Shown: positions 25,020 to 33,490, counted from the first letter of the stretch. The stretch: DNA of 64,000 nt from Bog-473 sp963750075 (GCA_963750075.1 CAVVPG010000005.1:186001-250000); one strand, 5' to 3'. The notes: a model not told the origin generated them from the letters alone. Made by a program: numbers and translations.

Positions 25020-25501
25020 GTGTCCCCCTCCCTCATTCGGCATCTCCGACAGATGCCACTCCCTCCTGAGGCCCAACTTTCGCCATGCGGATCTCGCGTG
25101 TTTCAGGAGTGGACACACTCTAAACGGACGCGTACGTGCAGGTCAGTTGCCTAAACGTTGCGTCCCGGTTGCAGAGCCGAAGCAACCGGCGAGCAACAAT
25201 TCCCCCAGGCACTCCACGAGCCGCATGGAGAGCCGTGCGACACCGCCTGCCAGCCGGTGCGGCCCCAGCCGCCCGGTGGGCCCTTCTTCCCATGGTTGCG
25301 GCGGATCGGGCGGCCATTCCCTCAAGGTTGAGGTCGGGCCAGCCGAAATTCGGGATATGAGGGACGCACCGCTGTTGCAAGCACACCTGCTGGCCGAACC
25401 TGGGCCGGGGATGGTGAGCGGTCCGGCGCGCAAGGTGGGCCTGGCGACCCACCGCGGCGGGACCCTGGTCACGGCGGAAGGCGGCGAGAGCAAGTGAGGC
25501 G
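25020..25501. other. Regulatory gap between the sigma factor and the first response regulator
   Basis: These 482 bases have no convincing gene. Two strong inverted repeats are present: GGCATCT-5 nt-AGATGCC at 25039..25057, in the leader of the sigma gene just upstream of its ribosome-binding site, and CCGGTTGC-9 nt-GCAACCGG at 25165..25189. Between them TAAACG occurs twice (near 25118 and 25152). The segment 25120-25210 is AT-richer than the flanks, consistent with divergent promoters. A 43-codon open frame ending at 25497 has no ribosome-binding site and was not called. Confidence 0.5.
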
Positions 25502-26329
25502 GTGTTCGACATGCCGGAAAGATCCTTTCCGCACATGACCCCGGCGGTTGACGTGGCGAACCGCGCCCCGACGCACGGACGCGGGCCGCGGGTCGGCCGG
25601 CCGGCGGCGGCCGCGCCCAACGGCGCGACCGACCCCGCTGCGCAGCGGACCATCCTGGTGGCCGAGGACGACCACAGCTGCCGGAGCGCGCTGCACAGCT
25701 ACTTCGAGCGGAACGGCTACCGCGTGACCGAGGCGGTCGACGGTCCGTCGACGCTCCGGGCGGTCTTCCAGCACTCGGCCAGCCTCGTCATCCTCGACCT
25801 CGGCCTGCCGGGCTTCGACGGGAGTGACGTCCTGGCCAAGATCAGGCGCCACAGCTCGGTCCCGGTGATCGTGTGCTCGGGCCGCGACTCCGAGGAGGAG
25901 CGCATCCGCACGCTCAACTTGGGCGCCGACGACTACGTCGTCAAGCCCTTCTCGTTCGCGGAGCTCGAGGCCCGGGTGCGTGCCGTGCTGCGCAGGGGCA
26001 GTGGCGAGCCGGCCGCGACGTACTTCCACCATGGGGACCTGATGGTCGATCGCGACACCCGGACGGTGACCATCCGAGACGAAGTCGTCCCGATGACCCG
26101 GAAGGAGTTCGACCTGCTCGCCTTCCTCGCCGCCTCTCCGGGTCAGGTCTTCTCACGTGAGGACCTGCTGGAGCGGGTGTGGGGCTCCACCGAGGAGTGG
26201 CAGGGTCGCTCGACGGTGACCGAGCACGTGCGCCGGGTGCGCCTCAAGATCGAGCCCGACCCCGACAAGCCGCGCTGGATCACGACCGTTCGCGGCGTCG
26301 GCTATCGGTTCTGCCTGCCTGACGCGTAA
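25502..26329 (+). CDS. OmpR/PhoB-family response regulator
   Basis: 275 residues. A Pro/Ala-rich N-terminal tail of about 48 residues precedes the receiver domain (ILVAEDD, phospho-acceptor D99 in LVILDLGLPGFDG, Thr/Ser switch near IVCSG, Lys in VVKPFSF). The C-terminal winged helix (residues about 170-270) has TRKEFDLLAFLAASPGQVFSREDLLERVWG and VRRVRLKIEPDP with YRF at the end. It would bind direct repeats at promoters when phosphorylated. No sensor kinase is adjacent. GTG 25502 and ATG 25511 are both possible starts. The next gene but one is a close paralogue. Confidence 0.9.
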   Translation: MFDMPERSFPHMTPAVDVANRAPTHGRGPRVGRPAAAAPNGATDPAAQRTILVAEDDHSCRSALHSYFERNGYRVTEAVDGPSTLRAVFQHSASLVILDLGLPGFDGSDVLAKIRRHSSVPVIVCSGRDSEEERIRTLNLGADDYVVKPFSFAELEARVRAVLRRGSGEPAATYFHHGDLMVDRDTRTVTIRDEVVPMTRKEFDLLAFLAASPGQVFSREDLLERVWGSTEEWQGRSTVTEHVRRVRLKIEPDPDKPRWITTVRGVGYRFCLPDA

Positions 26330-26521
26330 GCCCGGTGGCATCGCGGCACGCCGCCGGATCTTTGGTCCGAAAGGCCTATGGAGCAGGCCGGACGGCGCGC
26401 CGAAGTATGAGTGCGACCCCACGACGGCCGATCGAGATGCGGGGAACGTCGAGATCGGTCCAGTGAGGACGTGACGAACCCCACCCCAGAGAGGGGCGGA
26501 ACCGACGAGGGGGGATTGACC

Positions 26522-26704
26522 ATGATGCTCGGCTCGCTGCGCCCGGCCGGTCGATACCGACCGGAAGGCCACCGGCACGCAGCAGGCCCTTCCGGCGCGG
26601 CCGTGCCGCGGGTCGCTGTAACCGCGCCTCACGCTCCGCCGTCAGACAGTTCCATGCGAGCCGGCACCGGCAGTGCGACACGCAACCAGGCAGGTGGTGC
26701 ATGA
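26522..26704 (+). CDS. Possible small leader ORF before the second response regulator
   Basis: About 60 codons from ATG 26522, preceded by a purine-rich GAGGGGGGA run and ending in an ATGA overlap with the next gene, which suggests coupled translation. The peptide is basic, rich in Pro, Ala, Arg and Gly, and has no recognisable domain. Its composition is what a chance frame in GC-rich DNA would give, so this is a weak call. The surrounding 371-nt gap (26330..26700) shows nothing else I can support. Confidence 0.2.
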   Translation: MMLGSLRPAGRYRPEGHRHAAGPSGAAVPRVAVTAPHAPPSDSSMRAGTGSATRNQAGGA

Positions 26705-27486
26705 CCGCGCCACTCGACCTCTCGACCAGGCCCGCGCCCCACGCCGCCGGCCTCCCGACGACGAACCCCGTCGTCCTGATGCCGCCGGCCGCCGACGACG
26801 TGGCCAACAGGACCATTGTGGTGGCGGAGGACGACGGCAACTGCCGCCGGGCGCTCCAGCACTACCTCACGAGGTTCGGCTACCAGGTGGCCGAGGCCGG
26901 CAGCGTGGCCTCGTCACTCGAGGCAACCTTCCACTACCCGACTGATCTGGTCATCCTCGACCTCGACCAGGGAGGTGGGACGTCGGAGGTCCTGACCAAG
27001 ATCAGGCGCCGCAGCACCGTCCCCATCATCGTCTGCTCCGGACGGGCCACCGAGCGCGACCGTGTCAGCCTGCTCAACCTGGGTGCCGACGACTTCCTCA
27101 CCAAGCCCTACTCCTTCGCCGAGCTCGAGGCCCGGGTGCGGGCGGTGCTCCGGCGAGGCAGCACGGCTCCTGCGACGACGCTGGAGCATGGTGATCTCCT
27201 GATCGACCAGGGCACCCGCACCGTGACCGTCGGCGAGTCCGAGGTCACGATGACCCGCAAGGAGTTCGACCTTCTCGCCTTCCTGGCCGCGTCACCGGGA
27301 AGGGTCTTCTCACGGGAGGACCTGCTGGAGCGGGTGTGGGGCTCCAACGGACGGTGGCAGGGCCGCTCGACCGTCACCGAGCACATCCGGCGGGTGCGCC
27401 TGAAGATCGAGTCCGACCCGGAGAACCCGAGCTGGATCACGACGATCCGGGGCATCGGGTACCGGTTCTCCGCCCCGACTGCCTAG
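26701..27486 (+). CDS. OmpR/PhoB-family response regulator, divergent receiver domain
   Basis: 261 residues, a paralogue of the regulator at 25502: the winged-helix halves are nearly identical (TRKEFDLLAFLAASPGRVFSRED, GRSTVTEHIRRVRLKIE). The receiver keeps the acidic pair (VAEDD), D87 in LVILDL and the Lys in LTKPYSF, but the stretch after the acceptor Asp reads DLDQGGGTS instead of DLGLPGFDG, so the conserved Pro and Gly of the beta3-alpha3 loop are lost. Phosphorylation may be altered or absent. With matched DNA-binding domains the two proteins may compete for, or pair at, the same sites. Start ATG 26701. Confidence 0.88.
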   Translation: MTAPLDLSTRPAPHAAGLPTTNPVVLMPPAADDVANRTIVVAEDDGNCRRALQHYLTRFGYQVAEAGSVASSLEATFHYPTDLVILDLDQGGGTSEVLTKIRRRSTVPIIVCSGRATERDRVSLLNLGADDFLTKPYSFAELEARVRAVLRRGSTAPATTLEHGDLLIDQGTRTVTVGESEVTMTRKEFDLLAFLAASPGRVFSREDLLERVWGSNGRWQGRSTVTEHIRRVRLKIESDPENPSWITTIRGIGYRFSAPTA

Positions 27487-27501
27487 GCAGGCTGTCACTC
27501 C

Positions 27502-28995
27502 CTACCCCGCGGGGTGCTGGCCGGCCAGCAGGTAGCCCGCGGCATCTGGTGTCGGCACGAGAGAGAAGAAGCGGTCACCGGCGGTCATGCCGGATCGGGA
27601 ACCGTAGAACGGCGCTCGGAATGAGAAGACGCCGCCGTCCGCCGCCACCTCCCAGTAGCCGCCGCCGGACGCGGCCGCCATGCCCACGATGGGCGCGTTG
27701 AGCGCGATGCCGCCCATGGAGCCGTGGAAGGCGGCGTCGCCGAAGGAGAAGATGCCGCCGTCGGCCGCCACCTCCCAGTAGCCGCCGCCGTCGGGCGTGG
27801 CCGCCATGCCCACGATGGGCGCGTTGAGCGCGATGCCCCCCATGGAGCCGTGGAAGGCGGCGTCGCCGAAGGAGAAGATGCCGCCGTCGGCCGCCACCTC
27901 CCAGTAGCCGCCGCCGTCGGGCGTGGCCGCCATGCCCACGATGGGCGCGTTGAGCGCGATGCCGCCCATGGAGCCGTGGAAGGCGGCGTCGCCGAAGGAG
28001 AAGATGCCGCCGTCGGCCGCCACCTCCCAGTAGCCGCCGCCGTCGGGCGTGGCCGCCATGCCCACGATGGGCGCGTTGAGCGCGATGCCGCCCATGGAGC
28101 CGTGGAAGGCGGCGCCGCCGAAGGAGAAGATACCGCCGTCGGCCGCCACCTCCCAGTAGCCACCGCCGGGCGCAGCCGCCGCCCCGACGAGTGGCAGGTT
28201 CGACGTGACGGGCGGACCCGGAACCGGCGCGTTCCCGAACGCATAGGTCGCGCTGACCTGGGGGCTCTGCGTCGGCCCCGCACCACAAATGGACACGAAC
28301 CTGTACCCCATCGCCCGGAGCTGGGCGATGATCTGCGGGAGGGCCGCGACCGTCTCGGAGCGGTCACTTCCCCCGTCGTGCATGTCGACGACCGCACCGG
28401 GGAACGCGGCGCCGACCACCGCGTTCACGATCGCCGGCACGCCGGGAAGGCTCCAGTCCTTGGGATCGACGGAGTAGCTCATCGTCGTCAGCCCGAGCGC
28501 GGCGATCTGGCTCAGGGCGGTGGCATTCCACGCGTCGTACGGCGGGCGCACACATTTCGGCGTGGTGCCGGTGACGGCACGGATCTCACTCTGCGTCATG
28601 TCGATCTGAGAGGCCACGTCCGCAGCGGAGAGCTTCGACAGATCGGGATGGTTCCACGTGTGGTCCTCGACCGGGAACCCAGCGGCCGCCACCATCTTCG
28701 AGTACTGGGGGTAGGCGGCCACCTCCTCGCCGATCTCGAAGAACGTGGCCGGCACCTGGTAGCGCTGCAGCACGGCGAGAACCTGGGGGGTGAACGGTCC
28801 GGGGCCGTCGTCGAAGGTGAGGGCGATGACTCTCTGGCCTGCGGTCGCCGTCCCGCCGGGCGCCTCGTACGTGGTGAACGCCGGCTGGCCGTTCGTCGCC
28901 GCGCCGACCGCGGCCACGCCGAGGGTGGAGGTGGTGAGCAGCACCGTGGCCACACCGAGCGCGGCACACAGCGCTCTGCGTGCGCGCACCGTCAT
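27502..28995 (-). CDS. Secreted polysaccharide deacetylase with C-terminal tandem repeats
   Basis: About 497 residues. An N-terminal signal peptide (RRALCAALGVATVLLTTSTL, cleavage near GAATNG) precedes a NodB/CE4 domain at residues about 55-250: ALTFDDGPGP (catalytic Asp and metal Asp), HTWNHP (metal His pair), RPPYDAWN, and the C-terminal VVDMHDGG. It would remove N- or O-acetyl groups from peptidoglycan or another envelope glycan. Residues about 266 to the end are five copies of a 42-residue repeat, GGYWEVAADGGIFSFGDAAF and the rest, the last degenerate. ATG 28995 follows AAGGGAG; the frame upstream is shadow. Similar repeats are common in secreted proteins of Acidimicrobiia and probably bind wall polymer. 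Confidence 0.9.
   Translation of the reverse strand: MTVRARRALCAALGVATVLLTTSTLGVAAVGAATNGQPAFTTYEAPGGTATAGQRVIALTFDDGPGPFTPQVLAVLQRYQVPATFFEIGEEVAAYPQYSKMVAAAGFPVEDHTWNHPDLSKLSAADVASQIDMTQSEIRAVTGTTPKCVRPPYDAWNATALSQIAALGLTTMSYSVDPKDWSLPGVPAIVNAVVGAAFPGAVVDMHDGGSDRSETVAALPQIIAQLRAMGYRFVSICGAGPTQSPQVSATYAFGNAPVPGPPVTSNLPLVGAAAAPGGGYWEVAADGGIFSFGGAAFHGSMGGIALNAPIVGMAATPDGGGYWEVAADGGIFSFGDAAFHGSMGGIALNAPIVGMAATPDGGGYWEVAADGGIFSFGDAAFHGSMGGIALNAPIVGMAATPDGGGYWEVAADGGIFSFGDAAFHGSMGGIALNAPIVGMAAASGGGYWEVAADGGVFSFRAPFYGSRSGMTAGDRFFSLVPTPDAAGYLLAGQHPAG
27520..28196 (-). repeat. Tandem 126-bp repeats inside the deacetylase gene
   Basis: The same anchor (encoding GYWEVAADGG) recurs at plus-strand 27648, 27771, 27897, 28023 and 28149, spacings 123, 126, 126 and 126 bp. 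The central three units are almost identical at the DNA level, including third codon positions, which points to recent duplication or gene conversion. The 123-bp spacing reflects one lost codon. The last unit at the C-terminus is degenerate. Copy number is likely to vary between strains and may be collapsed or expanded by assembly. Confidence 0.9.
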
Positions 28996-29206
28996 CGCTC
29001 CCTTGTACTGGACGAGCGACGGGTGCACCAGGGCCATACGTCCCGGGCGAGCGCGACGAGGCCCGTCCGCGCCCTGTTGCCCGTCCGCCCGATCACCTCC
29101 CCGGGGACCCTGGAGCGGAGAGGGCCAGCCCGGCAACGACGGAAGATCATCCGGGACGGGACCTTGTGCCCTACGACGGCCCGGCGCCGTCCGCGGATAC
29201 TGGAGC

Positions 29207-29449
29207 ATGCACGTCGGTGCCCACCTCCACAATGCCGCAGAAGCCGACTGGCGGCACGACTTCGCCGAGGACGTGGGCGGGCTCGTCCTCGTCTGCGATG
29301 CAGCCGACGGCGACGCCGGCGACCGGCTCGAGGAGATGCGTGCGACGTTCGCGCTGATGGAGGGCGGAGTCGCGGGCCTCCTGCGGCAGAGCCGTCGTCG
29401 CGGCTACGGCGAGCTGACCGGCGCGGCGTCCGTCGCCGCCGATGGCTGA
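29207..29449 (+). CDS. Small hypothetical protein coupled to a flavin-binding protein
   Basis: 80 residues from ATG 29207 (GGAG just upstream). It is acidic at the N-terminus (EADWRHDFAEDVGGLVLVCDAADGDAGDRLEEMRATFALMEGG) and basic near the end. No domain is recognised. Its stop lies 8 nt past the start of the next gene, so the pair is translationally coupled. That arrangement makes it a probable real gene despite the small size. Confidence 0.5.
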   Translation: MHVGAHLHNAAEADWRHDFAEDVGGLVLVCDAADGDAGDRLEEMRATFALMEGGVAGLLRQSRRRGYGELTGAASVAADG

Positions 29450-29885
29450 GGGCACGGGCGCCGACGTCGGCGGCGTCTCGCACGACCACATCGAAACCCT
29501 CGAGCGCGACGAGTGCGTCCGGCGGTTGGCAGCGCACGGCGTCGGCCGCATCGGCGTGGCGCACCGGGACGGGGTGGGGATCTTCCCCGTGAACTACGTG
29601 GTGGACGGGGACAGCGTGGTCGTGCGGGTTCGACCCGACGGCGAGCTCGACGAGGCGACCCGGGACTCCCCCGTCGCGATCGAGATCGACCACGCCGACA
29701 ACATGTACCACGAGGGCTGGAGCGTCCTCGTGCAGGGGCAGTGCACCCACGTCACCGACCCCCGCGAGCTCGGCGCTCTGAGCCATCTACCCCTTCTTCC
29801 CTGGGGCGGCTCCGATCGTGACGTCTACCTGCGAATCGCCCTGGAGCGGGTCAGCGGACGGCACATCCACCACCGCGACCACTGA
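29442..29885 (+). CDS. Pyridoxamine 5'-phosphate oxidase-family protein
   Basis: 147 residues of the split-barrel flavin-binding fold (Pyridox_ox_2 type). It starts with IETLERDECVRRLAAHGVGRIGV and continues IFPVNYVVDGDSVVVRVRPDGELDEAT, the flavin phosphate-binding strand region, then VAIEIDHADNMYHEGWSVLVQG. Members bind FMN or F420 and reduce quinones or other acceptors; the exact activity cannot be assigned. Overlaps the small gene before it by 8 nt and is convergent with the GDT1-type transporter. Confidence 0.85.
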   Translation: MAEGTGADVGGVSHDHIETLERDECVRRLAAHGVGRIGVAHRDGVGIFPVNYVVDGDSVVVRVRPDGELDEATRDSPVAIEIDHADNMYHEGWSVLVQGQCTHVTDPRELGALSHLPLLPWGGSDRDVYLRIALERVSGRHIHHRDH

Positions 29886-29898
29886 CTCGGAGCGAAAC

Positions 29899-30483
29899 TC
29901 ACGGGGCGGCCCCCCAGGCGGCCCAGCCGGCCAATCCGGTCAGCACGACCGCGGTGACGATCCGCACCGTGCCGATGTTGACCACGCGCAACAGACTCTG
30001 CCCGCTGAGCACGGCGAGTGCCGCCACGGTCCAGAGGGCGAAGACGGCGCCAACGCCCACGGATAGCGGATCGTGGTAGTGCGCAGCCAGGTTGGCCGTC
30101 AGGACCTGCGTGAGGTCGCCCCATTCGGCAATGAAGATCACCACGAACGCGGTGACGATGGTGCGGCGGTGGGAGGCCACCTGCTTCTCGACCAGCGCCT
30201 CCTCCCGGCGCTCCTTGACTGCCTCCCGCAGGGCCAAGACGGCGCCGAGGAGGAAGGTGGCGGCAATGAGCAACTCGAGCGCCCGGTGCGGGAGGAGGTG
30301 GAACAGTGCGACCCCGACGGTGGTGGCAATCACCACGTGGATCGTGAAGGCGGCGGCTGCCCCGAGCCACACCGCGGCGGGCCTGCCCCGGGTCGCCAGC
30401 ACGAGCGATGCGAACATGGTCTTGTCCGGGAGCTCGCCCAAGAAGATGATCGGAAAGACGGCGACGACGACGGCGGGCTGCAC
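29899..30483 (-). CDS. TMEM165/GDT1-family (UPF0016) cation transporter
   Basis: About 194 residues with six predicted transmembrane segments and two copies of the family motif: FLGELPDKT near residue 14 and FIAEWGDLTQ near residue 120. These acidic motifs bind Mn2+ or Ca2+, and bacterial relatives export manganese. The GTG at 30483, with GAAAGG upstream, was chosen because the first hydrophobic strand and motif follow directly; the longer frame adds an Arg-rich stretch that is not part of the family. Likely a monocistronic gene. Confidence 0.85.
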   Translation of the reverse strand: MQPAVVVAVFPIIFLGELPDKTMFASLVLATRGRPAAVWLGAAAAFTIHVVIATTVGVALFHLLPHRALELLIAATFLLGAVLALREAVKERREEALVEKQVASHRRTIVTAFVVIFIAEWGDLTQVLTANLAAHYHDPLSVGVGAVFALWTVAALAVLSGQSLLRVVNIGTVRIVTAVVLTGLAGWAAWGAAP

Positions 30484-30620
30484 GGCGACCTTTCGTTCGG
30501 GGCCGAACGTAGCGTGCGGGCGCACGCACGGCCGCAATCGCGTAGCTTGGGAGCGGTGACCCCGTGCGGGTGACCGGCCACCGGGCGACCAGTGACCCAA
30601 GCAGTTGGGGAGGCGAGTCC

Positions 30621-30809
30621 ATGCTGATCGAACTCACCGAAGTGCAGTGCGCGGAGCTGCAGCGGCTGCTCGAGGGCACGCTCGGCGAGCTCAGCACCGA
30701 GATCGCCGACGCCGACAATGCCGACGACCGGGCGGGCCTGCGCGAGCGCCGTGCAGTCCTGGAGTCGATCCTCTTCCAGCTCGACAACCCGCCGCGGGTC
30801 GACGCATAG
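30621..30809 (+). CDS. Small conserved helical protein
   Basis: 62 residues beginning MLIELTEVQCAELQRLLEGTLGEL and continuing in a charged amphipathic helix pair (STEIADADNADD, RERRAVLESILFQLD). GGGGAGG lies 8 nt before the ATG. It looks like a small helical-hairpin protein. I do not know its function. Convergent with the alpha/beta hydrolase at 30829, 19 nt away. Confidence 0.6.
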   Translation: MLIELTEVQCAELQRLLEGTLGELSTEIADADNADDRAGLRERRAVLESILFQLDNPPRVDA

Positions 30810-30828
30810 CGCTCGGTGCGCGCCGGCG

Positions 30829-31755
30829 TCACACGGCGTCGGCGAGGGGCTCCTCGGGGTCGGAGGCGCCGACGATGTCGAGAACGTTCGTCATGACCTC
30901 GCCGAAGGCGTCGGGATCGGCCAGCATCCACGAATGGGTGCCGGGGACGGTCACCACGTCCGGGTCGCCCAGGGCACGGCACAGGTCGTCGAACGAGTCG
31001 CGTGTGATGAGGTGGTCGCGCTGGCCCCACAGCACCACGACCGGCAGCCGGCGCCGGCGGAGCGCATCGAGCTCGTCCGTGAGGTCGGCACGACGAGCAA
31101 TTCCCGCTGCCCGCCAGAACGATCGTGGGTCGCGCACCAGGTTCCCGACGACCTCGGAGACGATCACGGGCAGGACCCGGTGCATCTGCCGGGCAGGGAG
31201 CAGGTCGGCCGGAAAGTGGATGCCCCAGTCCCAGAGTGGTCGCTCCGCCATGGAGCGGATCGTCGAGCCCGAGTGGGCCCAGGCGGAGCCTCCGACGGAA
31301 TTGATCAGGACAAGCGCCCGCACCTGATCGGGGTGGTCGTGCGCGAGCGCGATGGCGACGCCGCCGCCGAAGGAGTGCCCCATGACCAGCACGGGATCGT
31401 CGACCCCCACCGAATGGAGGAAGGAGGCCACCCAGTCCCCATAGCCGTGCAAGGACGCGCGCTCACGGCTGAGGGCCGCCGTCCCGCCGAATCCCGGGAG
31501 GGCGGGCGCATAGACGTGCAATCCGGCGCGTACGAGACGGGAGAGCGCGCGCTTGTAGGCCTTGTGGTCGAGCCCCCAGCCGTGCAGGAAGAGCGCCGGA
31601 GGACCCGTTCCCGCCTCGCCGTACTCGGCTGACGTGCCGTCGACGGTGGTCTGCTTCCAGTCGAGCCAGTGGGCGTCTCGCGCAGTCGTGCCGACGCGAT
31701 CGCTCCCGCTCCCGCTCCCGGAGCCAGAATCCTCCTCGTTCCCCGTTCCGCCCAT
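30829..31755 (-). CDS. Alpha/beta hydrolase
   Basis: About 308 residues. After a disordered Gly/Ser stretch (SGSGSGSGSD, encoded by a hexanucleotide repeat) come the hydrolase elements: FLHGWGLDHKAYKRAL, GHSFGGG with the nucleophile Ser near residue 131, VLWGQRDHLI with the acid Asp, and GTHSWMLADP with the His. The lid region has WDWGIHFPAD. The family covers esterases, epoxide hydrolases and haloperoxidases; none can be picked. Start ATG 31755. Confidence 0.82.
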   Translation of the reverse strand: MGGTGNEEDSGSGSGSGSDRVGTTARDAHWLDWKQTTVDGTSAEYGEAGTGPPALFLHGWGLDHKAYKRALSRLVRAGLHVYAPALPGFGGTAALSRERASLHGYGDWVASFLHSVGVDDPVLVMGHSFGGGVAIALAHDHPDQVRALVLINSVGGSAWAHSGSTIRSMAERPLWDWGIHFPADLLPARQMHRVLPVIVSEVVGNLVRDPRSFWRAAGIARRADLTDELDALRRRRLPVVVLWGQRDHLITRDSFDDLCRALGDPDVVTVPGTHSWMLADPDAFGEVMTNVLDIVGASDPEEPLADAV

Positions 31756-31855
31756 CACACAACAATGGCGTCGGTGGTGGACAGGTCCTAGGGCCGAACG
31801 GCCCATTGGACGCCGTCGCGCGGCCGCGCGACCTCAATGAAGTACTTTCGGCCCT

Positions 31856-31890
31856 GCCGCCGTGCGTCCCGTGGTGACCCGCACGGCGGC
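31856..31890 (-). terminator. Strong hairpin at the end of the SDR gene
   Basis: GCCGCCGTGCG and CGCACGGCGGC form a perfect 11-bp stem with a 13-nt loop, ending at the stop codon of the SDR gene on the minus strand. It has no following T-tract, so it may be a factor-assisted terminator or a 3'-end-stabilising structure; it lies in the 134-nt gap before the next gene on that strand. Confidence 0.55.
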
Positions 31891-32738
31891 TACTCCATGG
31901 ACGGGCTCGTGCCCTCTCCGGCCGCCAGCTGGTCGAGCACCGATTGGCCGGTCATGGTGAAGACGGTCTCGTCGTCGCACTGCCGCCAGAGATCGAGGAG
32001 CTCGAGCGAGATCGGATCGCAGCCGTAGCGCATCGGCCCCGAGCTGTCGAGGATGGCGGCGGCGATGGCCGCGGCCGCCGCCGCCGGATCGACGACCCGG
32101 GGATCCGCGTGCTCACTGCGCAGCGTCGCGGCGACCCCCGCCAGGGCGTGGTAGTCGCTGAACCGGGCGGCATCCTGCTCACCGGTGCTGAGGCGGAACA
32201 TGTCGGTGTCCACCGGCCCGGGGAGGATCTCGACGACGCGGATGCCGAAGGGAGCGACCTCGACCCGGAGGGTGTCGCCGAAGGCGGACACGGCGGCCTT
32301 CGAGGCCCGGTAGGCGGAGAAGAAGGGCACGGAGGCGAGGATCGACGACGACGTGACGGTGCACACGACCGACGGGCGGTTGGCGCGCAACGTGGGAATG
32401 GCCGCAGCGGTGAGGGCGACGACGCCGAAGACGTTCGTCTCGAACATGCGGCGCCAGTCATCGATGTCGGCGTGCTCCACGGGGAGGTAGTCGGTGTCGA
32501 TGCCCGCGTTGTTGACCAGGACACGCAGGTCCCCGGGCACCTCGAAGGTGGAGGGATCGGTCACGTCGAGCCGCCTGACCCGGAGCCGCCCGGATGTCTC
32601 GTCCTTCAGTGAGGACGCCGCGCCCGGGTCGCGCATCGTCGCCACCGTGTCGAACCCCCGATCTGCCAGCTCGAGGGCGATTGCCCGGCCGATGCCCCGG
32701 CTGGCACCCGTGACCAGCGCACTCCCGTGAATGTCCAT
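31890..32738 (-). CDS. Short-chain dehydrogenase/reductase (classical SDR)
   Basis: 282 residues. The cofactor motif is ALVTGASRGIGRAIA, the NNAG element is VLVNNAGIDTDYL, and the catalytic Ser/Tyr/Lys set is TSSSILASVPFFSAYRASKAAV. PGPVDTDMF follows. The long C-terminal region (DETVFTMTGQSVLDQLAAGE) is longer than in the smallest classical SDRs. Its substrate is unknown. Divergent from the methyltransferase by 46 nt, and its ATG was chosen at 32738 because the Rossmann strand follows immediately. Confidence 0.88.
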   Translation of the reverse strand: MDIHGSALVTGASRGIGRAIALELADRGFDTVATMRDPGAASSLKDETSGRLRVRRLDVTDPSTFEVPGDLRVLVNNAGIDTDYLPVEHADIDDWRRMFETNVFGVVALTAAAIPTLRANRPSVVCTVTSSSILASVPFFSAYRASKAAVSAFGDTLRVEVAPFGIRVVEILPGPVDTDMFRLSTGEQDAARFSDYHALAGVAATLRSEHADPRVVDPAAAAAAIAAAILDSSGPMRYGCDPISLELLDLWRQCDDETVFTMTGQSVLDQLAAGEGTSPSME

Positions 32739-32784
32739 GGCCCGATTCTTCCCCAGACGCACGACCGGCGGTAGCGTTCCCACG

Positions 32785-33405
32785 ATGGGCCTGTACCGTG
32801 AGCACGTGGTCCCCCGCCTGGTGGATCGGATGTGCGGCGCCGCCGGTTTCGACCGCTGGCGGGCGCAGGCGGTCGAGGGTCTGTCGGGCCGGGTGGTCGA
32901 GGTCGGGTTCGGGTCGGGGCTCAATGTCCCGCACTACCCGCCCGAGGTCGAGGTGGTGTTCGCGGTGGAGCCGGCAGCCCTGGCCCGGCGCCTGGCCGAG
33001 CCGCGGGTCCAGCAGACCACCGTTCGCGTCGAGCACGTGGGGCTCGACGGTCAGGACATCCCGCTGGACGACGCGTCCTGCGACGCGGCGCTCTTCACGT
33101 TCACCCTGTGCACCCTGCCCGAACCGACGCAGGCGCTTTGCGAGGCGCGGCGGGTCCTTCGCCCCGGCGGCGCCGTCCATTTGCTGGAGCACGGGCTCTC
33201 GCCCGAGGCCGGCGTCGCGAAGTGGCAGCGTCGCCTCGAACCCGTGCAACGACGGGTCGCCGACGGTTGCCACCTCACCCGGGACGCATCGACGCTGGTG
33301 AGAGAGGCCGGATTCGTGATGCAGCGGAGCGAGCAGCGCTACGTGCGCGGGCTCAAGCCGTGGTGCTGGCTGACCCTCGGCGTTGCCACCAAGCCGACGG
33401 CCTGA
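32785..33405 (+). CDS. Class I SAM-dependent methyltransferase
   Basis: About 206 residues. Motif I is VVEVGFGSGLNVPHY, the acidic residue for SAM ribose is at FAVEP, and LPLDD-like ALFTFTLCTLPEPTQALCEARRVLRPGGAVHLLEH forms motifs II and III, closest to the UbiE/Methyltransf_11 branch. The N-terminal helix (YREHVVPRLVDRMCGAAGFDRWRAQ) and the long C-terminal region are typical of phospholipid or quinone methylases. A TAGCGT hexamer 7 nt before the ATG suggests leaderless transcription. The acceptor is unknown. Confidence 0.85.
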   Translation: MGLYREHVVPRLVDRMCGAAGFDRWRAQAVEGLSGRVVEVGFGSGLNVPHYPPEVEVVFAVEPAALARRLAEPRVQQTTVRVEHVGLDGQDIPLDDASCDAALFTFTLCTLPEPTQALCEARRVLRPGGAVHLLEHGLSPEAGVAKWQRRLEPVQRRVADGCHLTRDASTLVREAGFVMQRSEQRYVRGLKPWCWLTLGVATKPTA

Positions 33406-33490
33406 GCCCGTGCCCTTCCCGAGCGAACCGTCGCCACCGCTCGCGCCGTCGCTTCACACTTCGACAACAACGACCCGCCAGACTGGCGCC

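Noticed and set aside
25369..25497. 43-codon frame before the first response regulator
   Set aside because: No ribosome-binding site, no conserved look, and composition typical of a chance frame.
27520..28196. Possible CRISPR array
   Set aside because: The 126-bp units lie in frame within a coding gene with no unique spacers, so they are protein repeats.
31690..31735. Hexanucleotide repeat (GCTCCC-type) as a phase-variation site
   Set aside because: The unit is six bases, so copy changes keep the frame; it encodes a short Gly-Ser linker and is not expected to switch the gene.
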